DNA from: Aurantiochytrium sp. KH105
Lineage: Eukaryota > Sar > Bigyra > Thraustochytrida > Thraustochytriidae
Length of the DNA: 64,000 bases
NCBI GenBank assembly: GCA_003116975.1
Contig: BGKB01000021.1
Coordinates: forward strand, 248,001 to 312,000
Reading direction: 5' to 3'
Position numbers and translations under genes: made by a program
Shown: positions 10,130 through 19,310 of the stretch, piece after piece
Layout of the letters: every line of letters begins with the position of its first letter
Numbering within the stretch: position 1 is the stretch's first letter
Notes under the pieces: generated by a model
What the model was told of the DNA's origin: nothing
Seen by the model: the letters and a program-made list of their open reading frames with translations, nothing else
Database searches by the model: none

Positions 10130-10957
10130 GGTCACCCTTTTCTTGTGTCTGTCTCTCGTGCTGCAGACGTCGGTCCACCTTAAGACCTGGTTTACTGGGT
10201 CCCCTGACACGCAGGCATTACGCTTGCAACGTCCCTCCAAGTAAGGTGGTTTGAAGCTCGTGAATTTCGGTGATTCGTGATCTTCAGTGATGGCACCTAA
10301 CCACCAAACCGGCACGCGGAGGCAAAGAGCGAACGTTGTTGCAGTGCACGTGAGAAGGGTGGGTCACAGAGGTCGCGCATGGTGAGGTCCCTATGTCTGA
10401 TGCCTCAAGTCATCAGCCTGGCCACCAGCCTGGCCACGACGTGAGCAGTACGACCGAGAGGCAACCTGATGATCGTCCCGAGACACGTTGAGCCAGGTCT
10501 CACGTTAGCGCGCAAGCACAACTTTGGGGGCGCGAGTTAAACAGTGCAGTGCATGCCACAAGTTTGGCCACCTACGGGTTACGAGTAGGGACTGCGATTT
10601 TTATTAGCATAGGTCTCGAAACGCAAGCTCGTCGCATGGTACCTTGCAAGATCCTGGTCGCTCGGCGCTGCAAAACAGCTTTCAGAGTAGCTCAAGTGCA
10701 ACAGCCAGGAGCACTTCGACAAATGATTTTTCGACGCGTGCCCCATGCTCGTCCCAGAACAGCTCGCAAAGTGACTTTTCCCTTGCTTCGCAAAGTGCCT
10801 CACAGAGCAACTCGAGCGAAACGGGCGAAAACACAAGATCGCCTTCCGGGCAAAGCTCTGCTCGTTCCAAGGCATTTCATGCAGCTTGGCAATAACTCAC
10901 AAACATTGGATCCAGAGCTTTTGTCTCGCGAAGAAGCCAGCGAGGTTTGTGGCATAA

Positions 10958-11572
10958 ATGCAGGTGCTCGACAGCATAATTTTCGGGCTTATTACTGACG
11001 TGTTTATCAATTCGCTGGTTGTCTGGCGGATGTGCAAGGTTTATGACCCCTTCATGTGGGTTGACTTGCGAAAATTCCTCACATTGTGCTCGCGAAGAGT
11101 TCGTCTGACCGACTTCCTTGAAAAGGTTGTCCTCGGTCTTCTCGCACACGCTGAGAAATTAAAATCTCGCGACATGGCGGTGCCGGAGCCTGACGTGGGA
11201 GCTTCGACGACGTTCTCAGGCATTCAAAACGCTTCCAGAGGATATAGCTTATCCCAAGAAGAACACGAGCAGCTCCGACTTCCAAATGGAAAACGTGGGA
11301 TCATCGGGTTAGCTAATACGACAGCGCTCAAGCGTCTACGTCTCTCGAGCAACATTCATAATCATGAGAGTACCAAGACAGCTCCAAATTGTGTTGTCTG
11401 TGGCAAAGGAGCCCGGACCCGTTGTACCTTTTGTAATGTCGTTCTGCATCGTCAGCTCCGCCATTCTGTCAATCAGGCTGTATCATGCTGGGACCAGTGG
11501 CACAGGAATCAATTCGTGAAGCGTAGAGATTATCAAAAGAAGGGTGGCCCAAGAAGCAACTCATCAGACTAA
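10958..11572 (+). pseudogene. C-terminal remnant of a piggyBac-like transposase
   Basis: This 204-residue frame starts at an ATG directly after an in-frame TAA, so nothing upstream joins it in frame. Residues 6-24 (SIIFGLITDVFINSLVVWR) match the hydrophobic helix after the catalytic core of piggyBac transposases, where family members read FF.LLDIA..NAYILYK. Residues near 33-45 (FMWVDLRKFLTLC) resemble the following F..eL..L segment. The C-terminus holds the cysteine-rich zinc-binding domain: CVVC, then RTRCTFC, then a spaced CWDQWH, equivalent to the C-x2-C ... TR-x-C-x2-C ... C-x4-H pattern of the family. The catalytic DDD core is absent. Upstream, a Ser/Gln-rich frame (10,644-10,895) may be a remnant of other element sequence, but it has no recognisable domain. 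Likely inactive. Confidence 0.55.
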
Positions 11573-11615
11573 AAAGAGTTTAAAATTCTTTTTAACCGAA
11601 TTCCCTCCTTTTCCC

Positions 11616-11625
11616 TATATAAATA
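11616..11625 (+). promoter_or_regulatory. TATA-like box inside the transposon right end
   Basis: TATATAAATA lies 241 bases upstream of the ATG of membrane paralogue B and within the mobile element. It could be a core promoter element supplied by the transposon, or simply AT-rich end sequence. Confidence 0.3.
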
Positions 11626-11709
11626 AATCAGACAATTGTCTAACTTAGCCTATTTTCCATTTTTTTACCCCCAAAAAATATTTTCAATTGATAGGAAATT
11701 TGCCATATA

Positions 11710-11754
11710 ATTCCTTAACTCAGACAATTGTCTAATTTTTATCAAATCATCGGG
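11710..11754 (-). repeat. Right terminal inverted repeat of the piggyBac-like element
   Basis: On the minus strand it begins CCCGATGATTTG and reaches the palindrome AGACAATTGTCT. A further copy of the palindrome lies 91 bases inward, at about 11,630-11,643, mirroring the two-copy layout at the left end. Confidence 0.7.
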
Positions 11755-11865
11755 ATATGTGAACGGCTCTGCCAGTGTCTTGCTCTTGTTAAACCGCCAC
11801 TTTTTTTCCGACGCGCGATGCAAGTGCCACACCGTTGATGCAAGTCTCAGTCGTGAGTGGACGAG

Positions 11866-13839
11866 ATGGCCGCAGAGAATGGCGCCGACGCGACGGATGA
11901 AGCCCTGTCGCAGGCGTCGTCGTGTACAAGCGTCGACGACTCTACTGCCGAAGAAAACTCAAGCAAAAGGAGATTATGGGCATGGAGAGGCGCTCGTGTC
12001 TTTCCAAATTCTGCTGACCAATTTGACCGTATGGCATCACGGCGTGCCCAGCGAGAGATACTTTACATGGCACAGCAAAAGGATGCCATAGCCAAAGACG
12101 TGGATGAGATTCACGATCAAGTATATCGCGCTGACCAACGTGTGCGCGTCTATCTTCCAGTCGGACGCGCCATTGTTTTTGAGAGCAAGAATACCATCTG
12201 TAGTACGCTTTTACCTTTATCATTACAGCCTCTTCTCACAACGCGAAAAACATTGGTTGCGCGCATGGTAGTCTTCAACTCCATGCTCATTGCAGGGGCA
12301 ATTCTTTACTGCTTCGGGATTCATGATCCTACATCTTGGATGGCCTTCGGCGGACTTTTGCTGACACCTCCAGCCCTTTATGGCATACTTTTTCTCAATA
12401 CGACTCTGTTGCGCTTTTGTCTCCAGCAGTTCTCGTGCAATTTTATGTTTTGCAATGTGGTGGTTCTCTGGTTTACCTTCTTCATGGGCTTTCCCAAATC
12501 AGCGCCTGTGCTCGTAGGTTTCGTCGGAATTTTTGTATGTGGCATTCTGTATTGCTATCAAGACGCCACAACACCAGTGTTTCGCGGCCGGTGGACGGCA
12601 GTGGCTTCTGGGACGGGTCTTATTTTGCTTCTCTTGATCGTGGTTTTGCACCAAGCCCATATTGCAAAACTCCAGAATCCATACTTCGCGTTCGATGGAT
12701 TTGAGCACGATCTCAGGATACGAATCTCTTCTTTCGCCTTCAACCTTGCTACATATCAGCTGCGTATCGTTGTCAATCATTGGACAAATGCAAGTCATCG
12801 CCTTCCATCTGCGCGATGCCATATGCGCTCCATCATTTTGTCTCCAAAAGACATGATCCGTCTTAAAACCATTGTCGACGCTCTCTGCAAACTCGAGACG
12901 AACACGGTAGACTCTTCCCTGAACGGAGGCTCAATGGAAACTGTACGCGTTGCCTATCCGGTCATTAAACCTTACATCCTGCTTCACGCAGACTGCGTCA
13001 TGTCACGTTTCCTCTCGGTTCGAGCGTATCGGTTTTTGTATCGTAGGTTCTTAAAGCCTCGAGTTCTCTTTGCGACCGAACTCTGTCTCGGCGCAGGAAT
13101 GACCCTGGGCGTGATTGCGGCAACGCAAATGCGATATAGAACGCTCGCCATTCCCGGATCTATATTGATTGCCATATTTTGGTACCCGCTCATTTCGATG
13201 ATGAACATTCGTTTGATACGTTCGCTTTTGAAGAGCTTCGAAGTACTCTTTGTGCTTTTCAATCTGTTGATGACTTTCAGCTGGGCGATTTTTGGCATGC
13301 ACTCGTGGCTCAACACCCTTGGATGGACGTGCGTTCTGGGTGGCTGCATCCTGACTCTCTTTTCGGATACACTCCCTGCCAAGCTCGTGACGAGCAGAAC
13401 CCGGGTAGTCATCGCGCTGGAATCTTTTCTTGGACTTACTTTCGTCACATTTCTTATCGTTCGCGGGTCTTCTGACACGATCAATGACGAACTCAGAATC
13501 CCCATGATTCCCGATGTTCATCCTCTGCAGTACATACTGGGACACATGATTAATTCTCTCATTTTTGCATTTAAAGCTGTGATTCTCGGCTTTTTCAGCA
13601 GGGGAAGTCCGTGGATATTGCGACCAGAAATGGTGACTTCGAGAATGCCTTTAAAGTTCTTTGAGCTTTTCAAAGAGCTCATGCATTTTGAGCCAGAGGA
13701 CAAATTTGAGAATAGTCGCTCGTCGATGGATTCGAGGACGGAGAAAAGTCGTACGCACCGCAGCGTCAGCGTACTTGGCCTCGACGAGCTTCCGACAGAT
13801 ATCCCCGAGGAGGAAGAGAGCTCTGTCAATCATTCGTGA
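11866..13839 (+). CDS. Multi-pass membrane protein of unknown family, paralogue B
   Basis: A 657-residue protein with the same plan as the 6,967-9,063 gene. It has an acidic Ser/Thr-rich start, the conserved block DQRVRVYLPVGRAIVF, a first helix bundle starting at MVVFNSMLIAGAILYCFG, and a soluble loop with VAYPVIKPYILLHADCV and SVRAYRFLYRRF. A second bundle contains TLFSDTLPAK, followed by SPWILRPEMVTSRMPLKFF and a charged tail. The tail differs from paralogue A and lacks its Ser/Gln repeats. I chose the ATG at 11,866 (gacgagATGg); the frame opens only three codons earlier, at a GTG. The start is 108 bases from the right end of the transposon, which therefore sits in its promoter. The two genes probably arose by tandem duplication, with the element inserting later. 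Function unknown. Confidence 0.8.
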   Translation: MAAENGADATDEALSQASSCTSVDDSTAEENSSKRRLWAWRGARVFPNSADQFDRMASRRAQREILYMAQQKDAIAKDVDEIHDQVYRADQRVRVYLPVGRAIVFESKNTICSTLLPLSLQPLLTTRKTLVARMVVFNSMLIAGAILYCFGIHDPTSWMAFGGLLLTPPALYGILFLNTTLLRFCLQQFSCNFMFCNVVVLWFTFFMGFPKSAPVLVGFVGIFVCGILYCYQDATTPVFRGRWTAVASGTGLILLLLIVVLHQAHIAKLQNPYFAFDGFEHDLRIRISSFAFNLATYQLRIVVNHWTNASHRLPSARCHMRSIILSPKDMIRLKTIVDALCKLETNTVDSSLNGGSMETVRVAYPVIKPYILLHADCVMSRFLSVRAYRFLYRRFLKPRVLFATELCLGAGMTLGVIAATQMRYRTLAIPGSILIAIFWYPLISMMNIRLIRSLLKSFEVLFVLFNLLMTFSWAIFGMHSWLNTLGWTCVLGGCILTLFSDTLPAKLVTSRTRVVIALESFLGLTFVTFLIVRGSSDTINDELRIPMIPDVHPLQYILGHMINSLIFAFKAVILGFFSRGSPWILRPEMVTSRMPLKFFELFKELMHFEPEDKFENSRSSMDSRTEKSRTHRSVSVLGLDELPTDIPEEEESSVNHS

Positions 13840-14800
13840 AAGCGGTAGCCACATTCTTTTCTTGACTAAACACAGCATTTACGAGCCAACGAAGAGCGCA
13901 TCTTTTCATTCCGGGCTGCTATACCTAGAGTACTAATGTAAGCAACGGTCTTTGCCTCGACATGATGTAACCGAACCTCGTTCAAGAAGAAGGCGCAGCA
14001 TATACTACAAACGATGCCCGCGCCGCTGGCCGTTCTTCACATCAGTATGAATAGTGTGTCCTCTTGGCTCGTTTGCGTCGCACTTGCGCAGTTCGTGCTC
14101 CTACGCTGGCCCTTCGTCGTTGTGCTTCTGCGGTTCGCAATCCGGGCTGGGTCCGTCTCAATGAGGCGACCGGCCCAAAGTGCGCTTTTTGGCCCGAGGT
14201 TGGGCGACGAAACAAGCTTCGCCCAGCCGCGGGGCGGTATATCATCTCGCGGACTGCAGGGCTCCACCCTACACACAGCAGGGTAGCCCCTGCAGCGCTC
14301 TTTATAGGGTGGGTGTGCACCGTGCCGGGACTACGCCATTGCTATGCGAAACTCTAGGTCCCCTCGCCCATGCACGTGCTGCGCGCGCTTCGCGGCCGCT
14401 GCGGCTCGCCGCTTCGAGGCGCCGCTCGGAGCTTTTTCAGCTGCCGAGGGCCGCTCGGGAGATCGGAGGGGGAGGCCACGCACCAGCCAGGCAGGCGGGC
14501 CGCGACGCGATCGAGCCAAGAGACCTAGCACTGCTCGCAGCGGGAGGGCGGGCAGGCAGGCGAACGAGCACTGACAGTAAGTAGGAGGCGAGATACGTGA
14601 TCTTCGTCTTCGCCCTCATTCGAGTCGGGCTCGCTTCGAGTGCGCGAGCAAAGCCCCAACGGCAAGCCGGATACGTACGCGGCGCGGTGCAGCGTGCGGA
14701 CGCGTCTGGCTTGTTGAAGAAAGCGGGCGGGCGAAGAAGGACGCGAGCAAGGGCTGCGCGCATCGACAAGCCAGGAGATCGCGGGACAAGATTAGGCAAG
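13840..14800. other. Intergenic region with dense hairpins upstream of the ankyrin-SAM gene
   Basis: This 960-base gap holds the 3' end of paralogue B and the promoter and leader of the ankyrin-SAM gene. Around 14,190-14,302 there are nested inverted repeats: GGGCGA...TCGCCC, and CTGCAGGGCT...AGCCCCTGCAG with complementary CCACCC/GGGTAG. A TATA-like tttatagggtg follows at about 14,300. The hairpins could mark a structured RNA or a small decayed element. I could not assign a family and no tRNA fold was found. Confidence 0.4.
14256..14301. repeat. Imperfect inverted repeat (stem-loop) at a PstI-like CTGCAG pair
   Basis: The left arm CTGCAGGGCTCCACCC and the right arm GGGTAGCCCCTGCAG pair with one mismatch region around an 11-base loop. 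The role is unknown. Confidence 0.5.
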
Positions 14801-15811
14801 ATGGCGGCAGCCATGGAGTTGTGGCAAGCTTTGCGCGCGGGCGACGTGGACACGGTGCGCGAACTTGCGGCCGACGAGGACCTGCGAGAGGCGGTGAGCG
14901 AGAAGGGGTACAGAGCAATTCACCTGGTCGTGCTGGGGCATCACGCGGACGCTCTGCGCGAGCTGCTCGAGGCTGGTGCCGACGTGGACGCGCGCAGAGA
15001 CGATGGATGGACTGCGCTGCACCATTGCGCAGCCTTTGGTAAGGTCGAAATGGCCCGCGTACTCCTCGAATACAACGCCTCGCTCGATGCTCGCGACAAT
15101 GACGGCTGGACGGCTCTCCTCGAGGCGTGCAGTCCGGATGCGCCCGAAGAAACCAAGGCTGAAATGATCCAGCTTCTCGTCGACAAAAACGCTGATGTGA
15201 ATGCGCAAAAAACCGACGGCGCTTCCCCACTTCACCTTGTTGCCGCCTCTGGAAGCGTCGCTAGTGGTGAGATTCTCTGCGATGCAGGTGCTGCGCTCGA
15301 ATCGAGGCGCGGCTCGACAGGGCCCACGCCCCTTCTTGTGGCTGCAAGTCGAGGCCACGCCTCCTTTGTGGTCATGCTCATCTCACGTGGCGCGGATCCG
15401 CGCTGCCAGACGTCTCGTGGTCGCGACGCGCTCTTGAGCGCAGTAGAAGGTGAGCACCTTGACGTCGTCAAGGTTCTCGTTGCCTCTGGCGTCGCGCCGA
15501 AACGTGCGCACTTTACAGCTTCGGAGAGCGTTTCAGACGAGGTGCTCAAGGCTTTTGTTCTCTTTGCGTTGAGCTCAGAGCTCGTGGTTCGCCTTCGCTC
15601 GTGCGCAATGGAACGCTACATTCCGGACTTTTTCGACAAGGATATCACCAGTCTTGAGGCTGGTCAGGAATGCGGCGACGAAGATCTCGAGAATCTCGGC
15701 GTCGCTAGCCCCGATCACCGCGAGGCCATTATCCACACGCTTTCCAGCAAACGTTCCTCTCTGTCACGCCTTAGTCAGCGCCTCAGTCTCGGAATCCGAC
15801 TGGGCAAGTGA
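14801..15811 (+). CDS. Ankyrin-repeat protein with C-terminal SAM domain
   Basis: A 336-residue probable scaffold or adaptor with no catalytic motif. Ankyrin repeats fill about residues 1-245. Clear examples are GYRAIHLVVLGHHADALRELLEAGADVDAR, GWTALHHCAAFGKVEMARVLLEY (seen as two adjoining units), GASPLHLVAASG and GPTPLLVAASRGHASFVVMLISRGADP. A SAM domain follows at about 265-320: YIPDFFDKDITSLE, then DEDLENLGVASPDHREAIIHTLSS, which fits the family pattern of L-x-x-L-G-[IV] and G-H-R-x-x-I. The tail is Ser/Arg-rich. I chose the ATG at 14,801 (gcaagATGGCG) because the protein-like ankyrin sequence starts there. The same frame opens upstream at 14,597, but that stretch is basic, low-complexity leader sequence. 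SAM domains self-associate, so an oligomeric scaffold is likely; partners are unknown. Confidence 0.85.
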   Translation: MAAAMELWQALRAGDVDTVRELAADEDLREAVSEKGYRAIHLVVLGHHADALRELLEAGADVDARRDDGWTALHHCAAFGKVEMARVLLEYNASLDARDNDGWTALLEACSPDAPEETKAEMIQLLVDKNADVNAQKTDGASPLHLVAASGSVASGEILCDAGAALESRRGSTGPTPLLVAASRGHASFVVMLISRGADPRCQTSRGRDALLSAVEGEHLDVVKVLVASGVAPKRAHFTASESVSDEVLKAFVLFALSSELVVRLRSCAMERYIPDFFDKDITSLEAGQECGDEDLENLGVASPDHREAIIHTLSSKRSSLSRLSQRLSLGIRLGK

Positions 15812-16640
15812 CCCCAGAGGCAGCAACACACGTTTTGAACAATTGTTCGAAAAGCAAGCGGGGTCGTTGAGTACTGGTGATGGCCTCTTCTTTCTTTTCG
15901 CGTGTGTGGAAAACTGAAGATTGTGCTTTTCTTTGTGTCCAGATTCGATCCGCACCCATCTCCTTCGTTTCGTCTCGTCTCGTCTCGCAGTCAGCCAGTC
16001 AGTCAGTCTCGTCTTGAATTCTCTCGTTACATTTTTATCTTTTGCGTTCAAGCAAACGTGGTGGTGCGGAGATCTAAGATTCAACTTTGTTCGTCTGCGT
16101 TCCGCCCGCCAATTTTTACGCTCACCATTCTCGCGTCAATGAATGCAAGACGCATGTATACACTCTTTTTGCATTTGTCCCCTCTTTCGTCTTTCAAAGG
16201 GTGGACTAGTATTATCATTGCATACCGTCTCGCATGTCTGTCCCATGCACAACTGAACAGACATGCAACATGTCTCATAGTCGGCATGCGTAGTAGAAAA
16301 AGTATTTTAAAGTTAGTAAGTAGTTAGTCTAGTAACAGAAGAACGGTTTAACGCACATGAGGCGTATGCAGAGTTAGTTTTCAAAGCTGGCAATACGTGC
16401 ATGTTCTGACGTACATACAAGGATCTCCGGCTGGCTGTTATGCCCTTAGAGGAAACCAGTCGACGATTTGTTGATTCTCATTATATCCCAGACACCCCGC
16501 GATCCCTCCCTCGATATTGAATTTGCCTTCATTGTCATTGGCTCATATCTCATCGCGCGAACTTCGTCTGCCTCCCCCCAACCCCCCCCCCATTATTTGG
16601 ACATTCGTTCGTTACACTACACTGTTGAAATGCTTTTTTT
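15812..16640. other. Convergent 3' intergenic region
   Basis: This 829-base stretch separates the 3' ends of the ankyrin-SAM gene and IQCA1. It contains short repeats of TCTCG and CAGT at about 15,970-16,010, a C-rich run near 16,570, and short AT-rich stretches. I see no gene. Confidence 0.45.
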
Positions 16641-19310
16641 TTACTTCTTCTTCTTCTTGGCATCCTTCTTGCCATCGCCTGTACCATCTCCGGCAAGGAT
16701 AGCCTTGACGGCATCGCGACGCTGCTGCAGGCCAGAAATGCTCGCCGTAAAGGCCTGAAATTTGACATTGTCCTCCTGATATGTCAAAGGCAGCATGGAA
16801 AGCGGGCCAACAAAGTCCTGCTCCGTGACGGGTCGCGTCTTGAGTGTCTCACAACGCCGCTGCGTGAGCGTTCGCGCGATCGCAGTGCGAATATTGCCCG
16901 CCGAGTAGCCTTCAGACACGAGCGAGAGTGCAAAGAGATCGATCGTGTCGGGGATGTCCATTTCCAACTTGTCAAAGGCCTCTTCCAAAAACGCTCGCCA
17001 CAACATCACACGTGAAGCATAGTCTGGGTATGGTAGATGCAGCTGCATCTGAAAGACAGTGCGCAAGTCTTTGTGCTCCGTATCCGGAATATTGAACGGC
17101 TCGCTCGTGCAGCCAAGCACCACAACCCGCTCCTCTGGCTTGAGCGAGTTCGCGTAGGTGACGAGGTCCTTCTTAAATTTTGCCGCATCCCCGGCGCCTC
17201 CCTTCTTCTTGCCGACAAAGATGCGGTCGACCTGGTCAATGTAAATCACCCCAGGGGCAAATTCCGGGTGCCGTGCCACTGCAAAGGCCATGTGCACCAG
17301 ACGAGTTGGACCGCTCTTGCCCTCACGAAACTCCTTTGGGAGGTTGTCAAGCACCGATGCTGAAAGATTGATGAGCACCGCGTTGGTGTGGTTGGCTACA
17401 GCCTGCACAGCCGTCGTCTTCCCGCTGCCGGCCGGGCCATAGAGCAGCGCTGACTTGGCATACGGCGCGGTGACGCGCAAGAACGGACTGCCTAGCGGCA
17501 GCACAATCTGCTCCGTGAGTAAAGATCGAATCTGGGAAAGAGACGGGTCTTGTGGGACCCAGTTGCCCCAGGCATCCTTGGCCTCGCTCTGCGACTGGTA
17601 CGTGGATCCAAGATAGTTAAATTCGCCAATGAGGTCAGCCAGGCGCCCCGGAGAGGCCTCGCAAACGACGCCATGCTCAATGAGAGTGCCCAGCATCTCT
17701 TCAAACTCCATGCCTGCGCAGAGTTTTTCACCTGGAAGCGGCTTGCCCTTCTTGCCCTTCTTGTCTTTCTTGCCCTTTTTACCTTTTTTACCCTTATCCT
17801 TCTTCTTTTTACCCTTTTTCGCGCCCGAGGCGGCCTCAAGCTGCGCCTTGAGGTTCTGCAGCTGCACAACGAGCATCTTGTCCACATTCTCTCGAACTTC
17901 CTCCTCAACATTGGGGCGCACCACGTTTTTGGCCAGGTCAACATCGTGCTTTTGTTGGAAATTGTTCGACTCGTCACGGTCTAGCCACACGCCGCTAAAG
18001 CGATTCAAGCAGTCCTGCAAAGTCGCTGTGAACTGAGTGGGGCCCGTGAGGGGCGGGATTTTCTCTGCCTCCTCTTCTTCCTCGCCTTTGCCCTTCTTCT
18101 TGTCGTCTTTACCACCTTTGCCCTTCTTGGCTGCTTCAGCCTCGGCAGCCGCTGCAGCAGCGGCAGCCTCGGGGTCCTCGTCACCCTCTGGGTTCTGAGC
18201 GAGATAAAAGTCGCCAAGATCCTCGGGAAAGACACCCTTGCCGAGTTCATCGGTGAACCAGGCTCGCCTTTCATCCATCATGCGCTCGCGCATATCTGGA
18301 CCCTCTTCCTCGAGGACCGTGCCGTGCAAGTCAATAAGAGCCTGAGAGTACCCATCTTCGTTCTCCTTTTGCTCCAATTTACGTCGTGCGCGCGCCTGGT
18401 CGAGCTCTTCGTATCGCTTTGCTTCCTCGCGCTTGCTCTCAGCATCATCCCACAGCTTGGGCCGACTCATCCCGATAAATGCCAGCTCTTGCTCGCGCTC
18501 AAGATTTGCGGCGCGACGCGACCGGAGCCCGCGGTAGAGACGCTGGATGTGTCCTGCAGCCGTCTCGGGTTCCATTTCCAGCGCAGCCGAAGCACCCATG
18601 GCAGTTTGCGTCGCTGACTTAAAGGCAGGCGTCTTGGTATTTGCGCCTTCTTCGGCCGAGAGCCGCTCCGTAAGCTTGGCATGAACAATACCTTGGCGAC
18701 CACGCTCCATGCGTTGAATAAGCTCGATGGCCTCGGCGAGTGTAAAGTCCACCAAGGGAGGAGCCACTTTTTCTTCGCGGTCAAGTTCGAGCCCAATATC
18801 AGCGTCTTCTCCAAGCTTCATTGTCTTGACTGCCTGAATTAGCTTGTCGCGCGCGGCTTGTTTGTCGGCGGCTTCCTCGACAAAGTATCTCGGGATTGGC
18901 ACCTCGAGAACTTTTGGGGGAAGCTTCAGATCAACGAGCATATCGTCCAAGTTCACATATGGCCACGCGAGCGGACCATCGCAGCCTTCAGCAACCAGAG
19001 AGGGATGAGCCGGGTTCCACTTGATGAGGAGTGCTTTGAGTTCGACGATGCGAGACATGACGAGTTCGAGCACAAGTTTGATATCAACTCGCTTCTGGGG
19101 TTGTACGATACCATCAAAGCATCCTTCAAGCGTGCGGAATATCTCCAGATACTTGACGTACAAAGATGCCCAGTGCTGGTTTGCTTCAGTTAAACTTGGC
19201 GGCGCCGTTGGGTCCTTGCCACCTGAGAGAGTATGATCCTCCAGGTAGAGCTGCTCCTTGAGCTCTGCCATTGCGTCTCTCCATTTCGCATCGTAGATGC
19301 TGTGCGCCAT
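16641..19310 (-). CDS. DRC11: IQ and AAA domain protein, dynein regulatory complex subunit 11 (IQCA1/DRC11)
   Basis: Axonemal protein of the nexin-dynein regulatory complex, which links and regulates dynein arms in motile flagella. The 889-residue product starts MAHSIYDAKWRDAMAELKEQL; I chose the ATG at 19,310 because it matches the family's N-terminal YxxxW helix. The frame runs 28 codons further up to a GTG and could belong to an untranslated leader. An IQ-like segment (HIQRLYRGLRSRRAA) lies near residues 255-270, a strongly lysine-rich KKGKK tract near 495-525 (also typical of IQCA1), and an AAA domain follows. Walker A GPAGSGKTT is near 623. The Walker B region GVIYIDQVDRIF near 688 has Q where canonical AAA ATPases have the catalytic E. 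It is followed by the family-typical KKDLVTYANSLKPEERVVVLGCTSEPF and PYPDYASRVMLW. It is head-to-head with DDB1. Confidence 0.9.
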   Translation of the reverse strand: MAHSIYDAKWRDAMAELKEQLYLEDHTLSGGKDPTAPPSLTEANQHWASLYVKYLEIFRTLEGCFDGIVQPQKRVDIKLVLELVMSRIVELKALLIKWNPAHPSLVAEGCDGPLAWPYVNLDDMLVDLKLPPKVLEVPIPRYFVEEAADKQAARDKLIQAVKTMKLGEDADIGLELDREEKVAPPLVDFTLAEAIELIQRMERGRQGIVHAKLTERLSAEEGANTKTPAFKSATQTAMGASAALEMEPETAAGHIQRLYRGLRSRRAANLEREQELAFIGMSRPKLWDDAESKREEAKRYEELDQARARRKLEQKENEDGYSQALIDLHGTVLEEEGPDMRERMMDERRAWFTDELGKGVFPEDLGDFYLAQNPEGDEDPEAAAAAAAAEAEAAKKGKGGKDDKKKGKGEEEEEAEKIPPLTGPTQFTATLQDCLNRFSGVWLDRDESNNFQQKHDVDLAKNVVRPNVEEEVRENVDKMLVVQLQNLKAQLEAASGAKKGKKKKDKGKKGKKGKKDKKGKKGKPLPGEKLCAGMEFEEMLGTLIEHGVVCEASPGRLADLIGEFNYLGSTYQSQSEAKDAWGNWVPQDPSLSQIRSLLTEQIVLPLGSPFLRVTAPYAKSALLYGPAGSGKTTAVQAVANHTNAVLINLSASVLDNLPKEFREGKSGPTRLVHMAFAVARHPEFAPGVIYIDQVDRIFVGKKKGGAGDAAKFKKDLVTYANSLKPEERVVVLGCTSEPFNIPDTEHKDLRTVFQMQLHLPYPDYASRVMLWRAFLEEAFDKLEMDIPDTIDLFALSLVSEGYSAGNIRTAIARTLTQRRCETLKTRPVTEQDFVGPLSMLPLTYQEDNVKFQAFTASISGLQQRRDAVKAILAGDGTGDGKKDAKKKKK

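Larger units (their letters stand above)
10027..11758 (+). mobile_element. Decayed piggyBac-like DNA transposon with inverted ends and ATAT flanks
   Basis: The left end reads CCCGATAATTTG from 10,031. The right end, read on the opposite strand from 11,754, gives CCCGATGATTTG. Similarity continues inward for about 45 bases through a CAATTG-centred palindrome. The element is therefore 1,724 bases, and on both sides the CCC is preceded by ATAT (10,027-10,030 and 11,755-11,758), which looks like a 4-base palindromic target duplication. Each end carries two CAATTG palindromes. Inside is a frame matching only the C-terminal part of a piggyBac transposase. CCC-starting ends and a 4-base palindromic duplication are piggyBac traits, although the usual site is TTAA. 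The missing N-terminal and central transposase suggests an internally deleted, non-autonomous copy. Confidence 0.7.
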
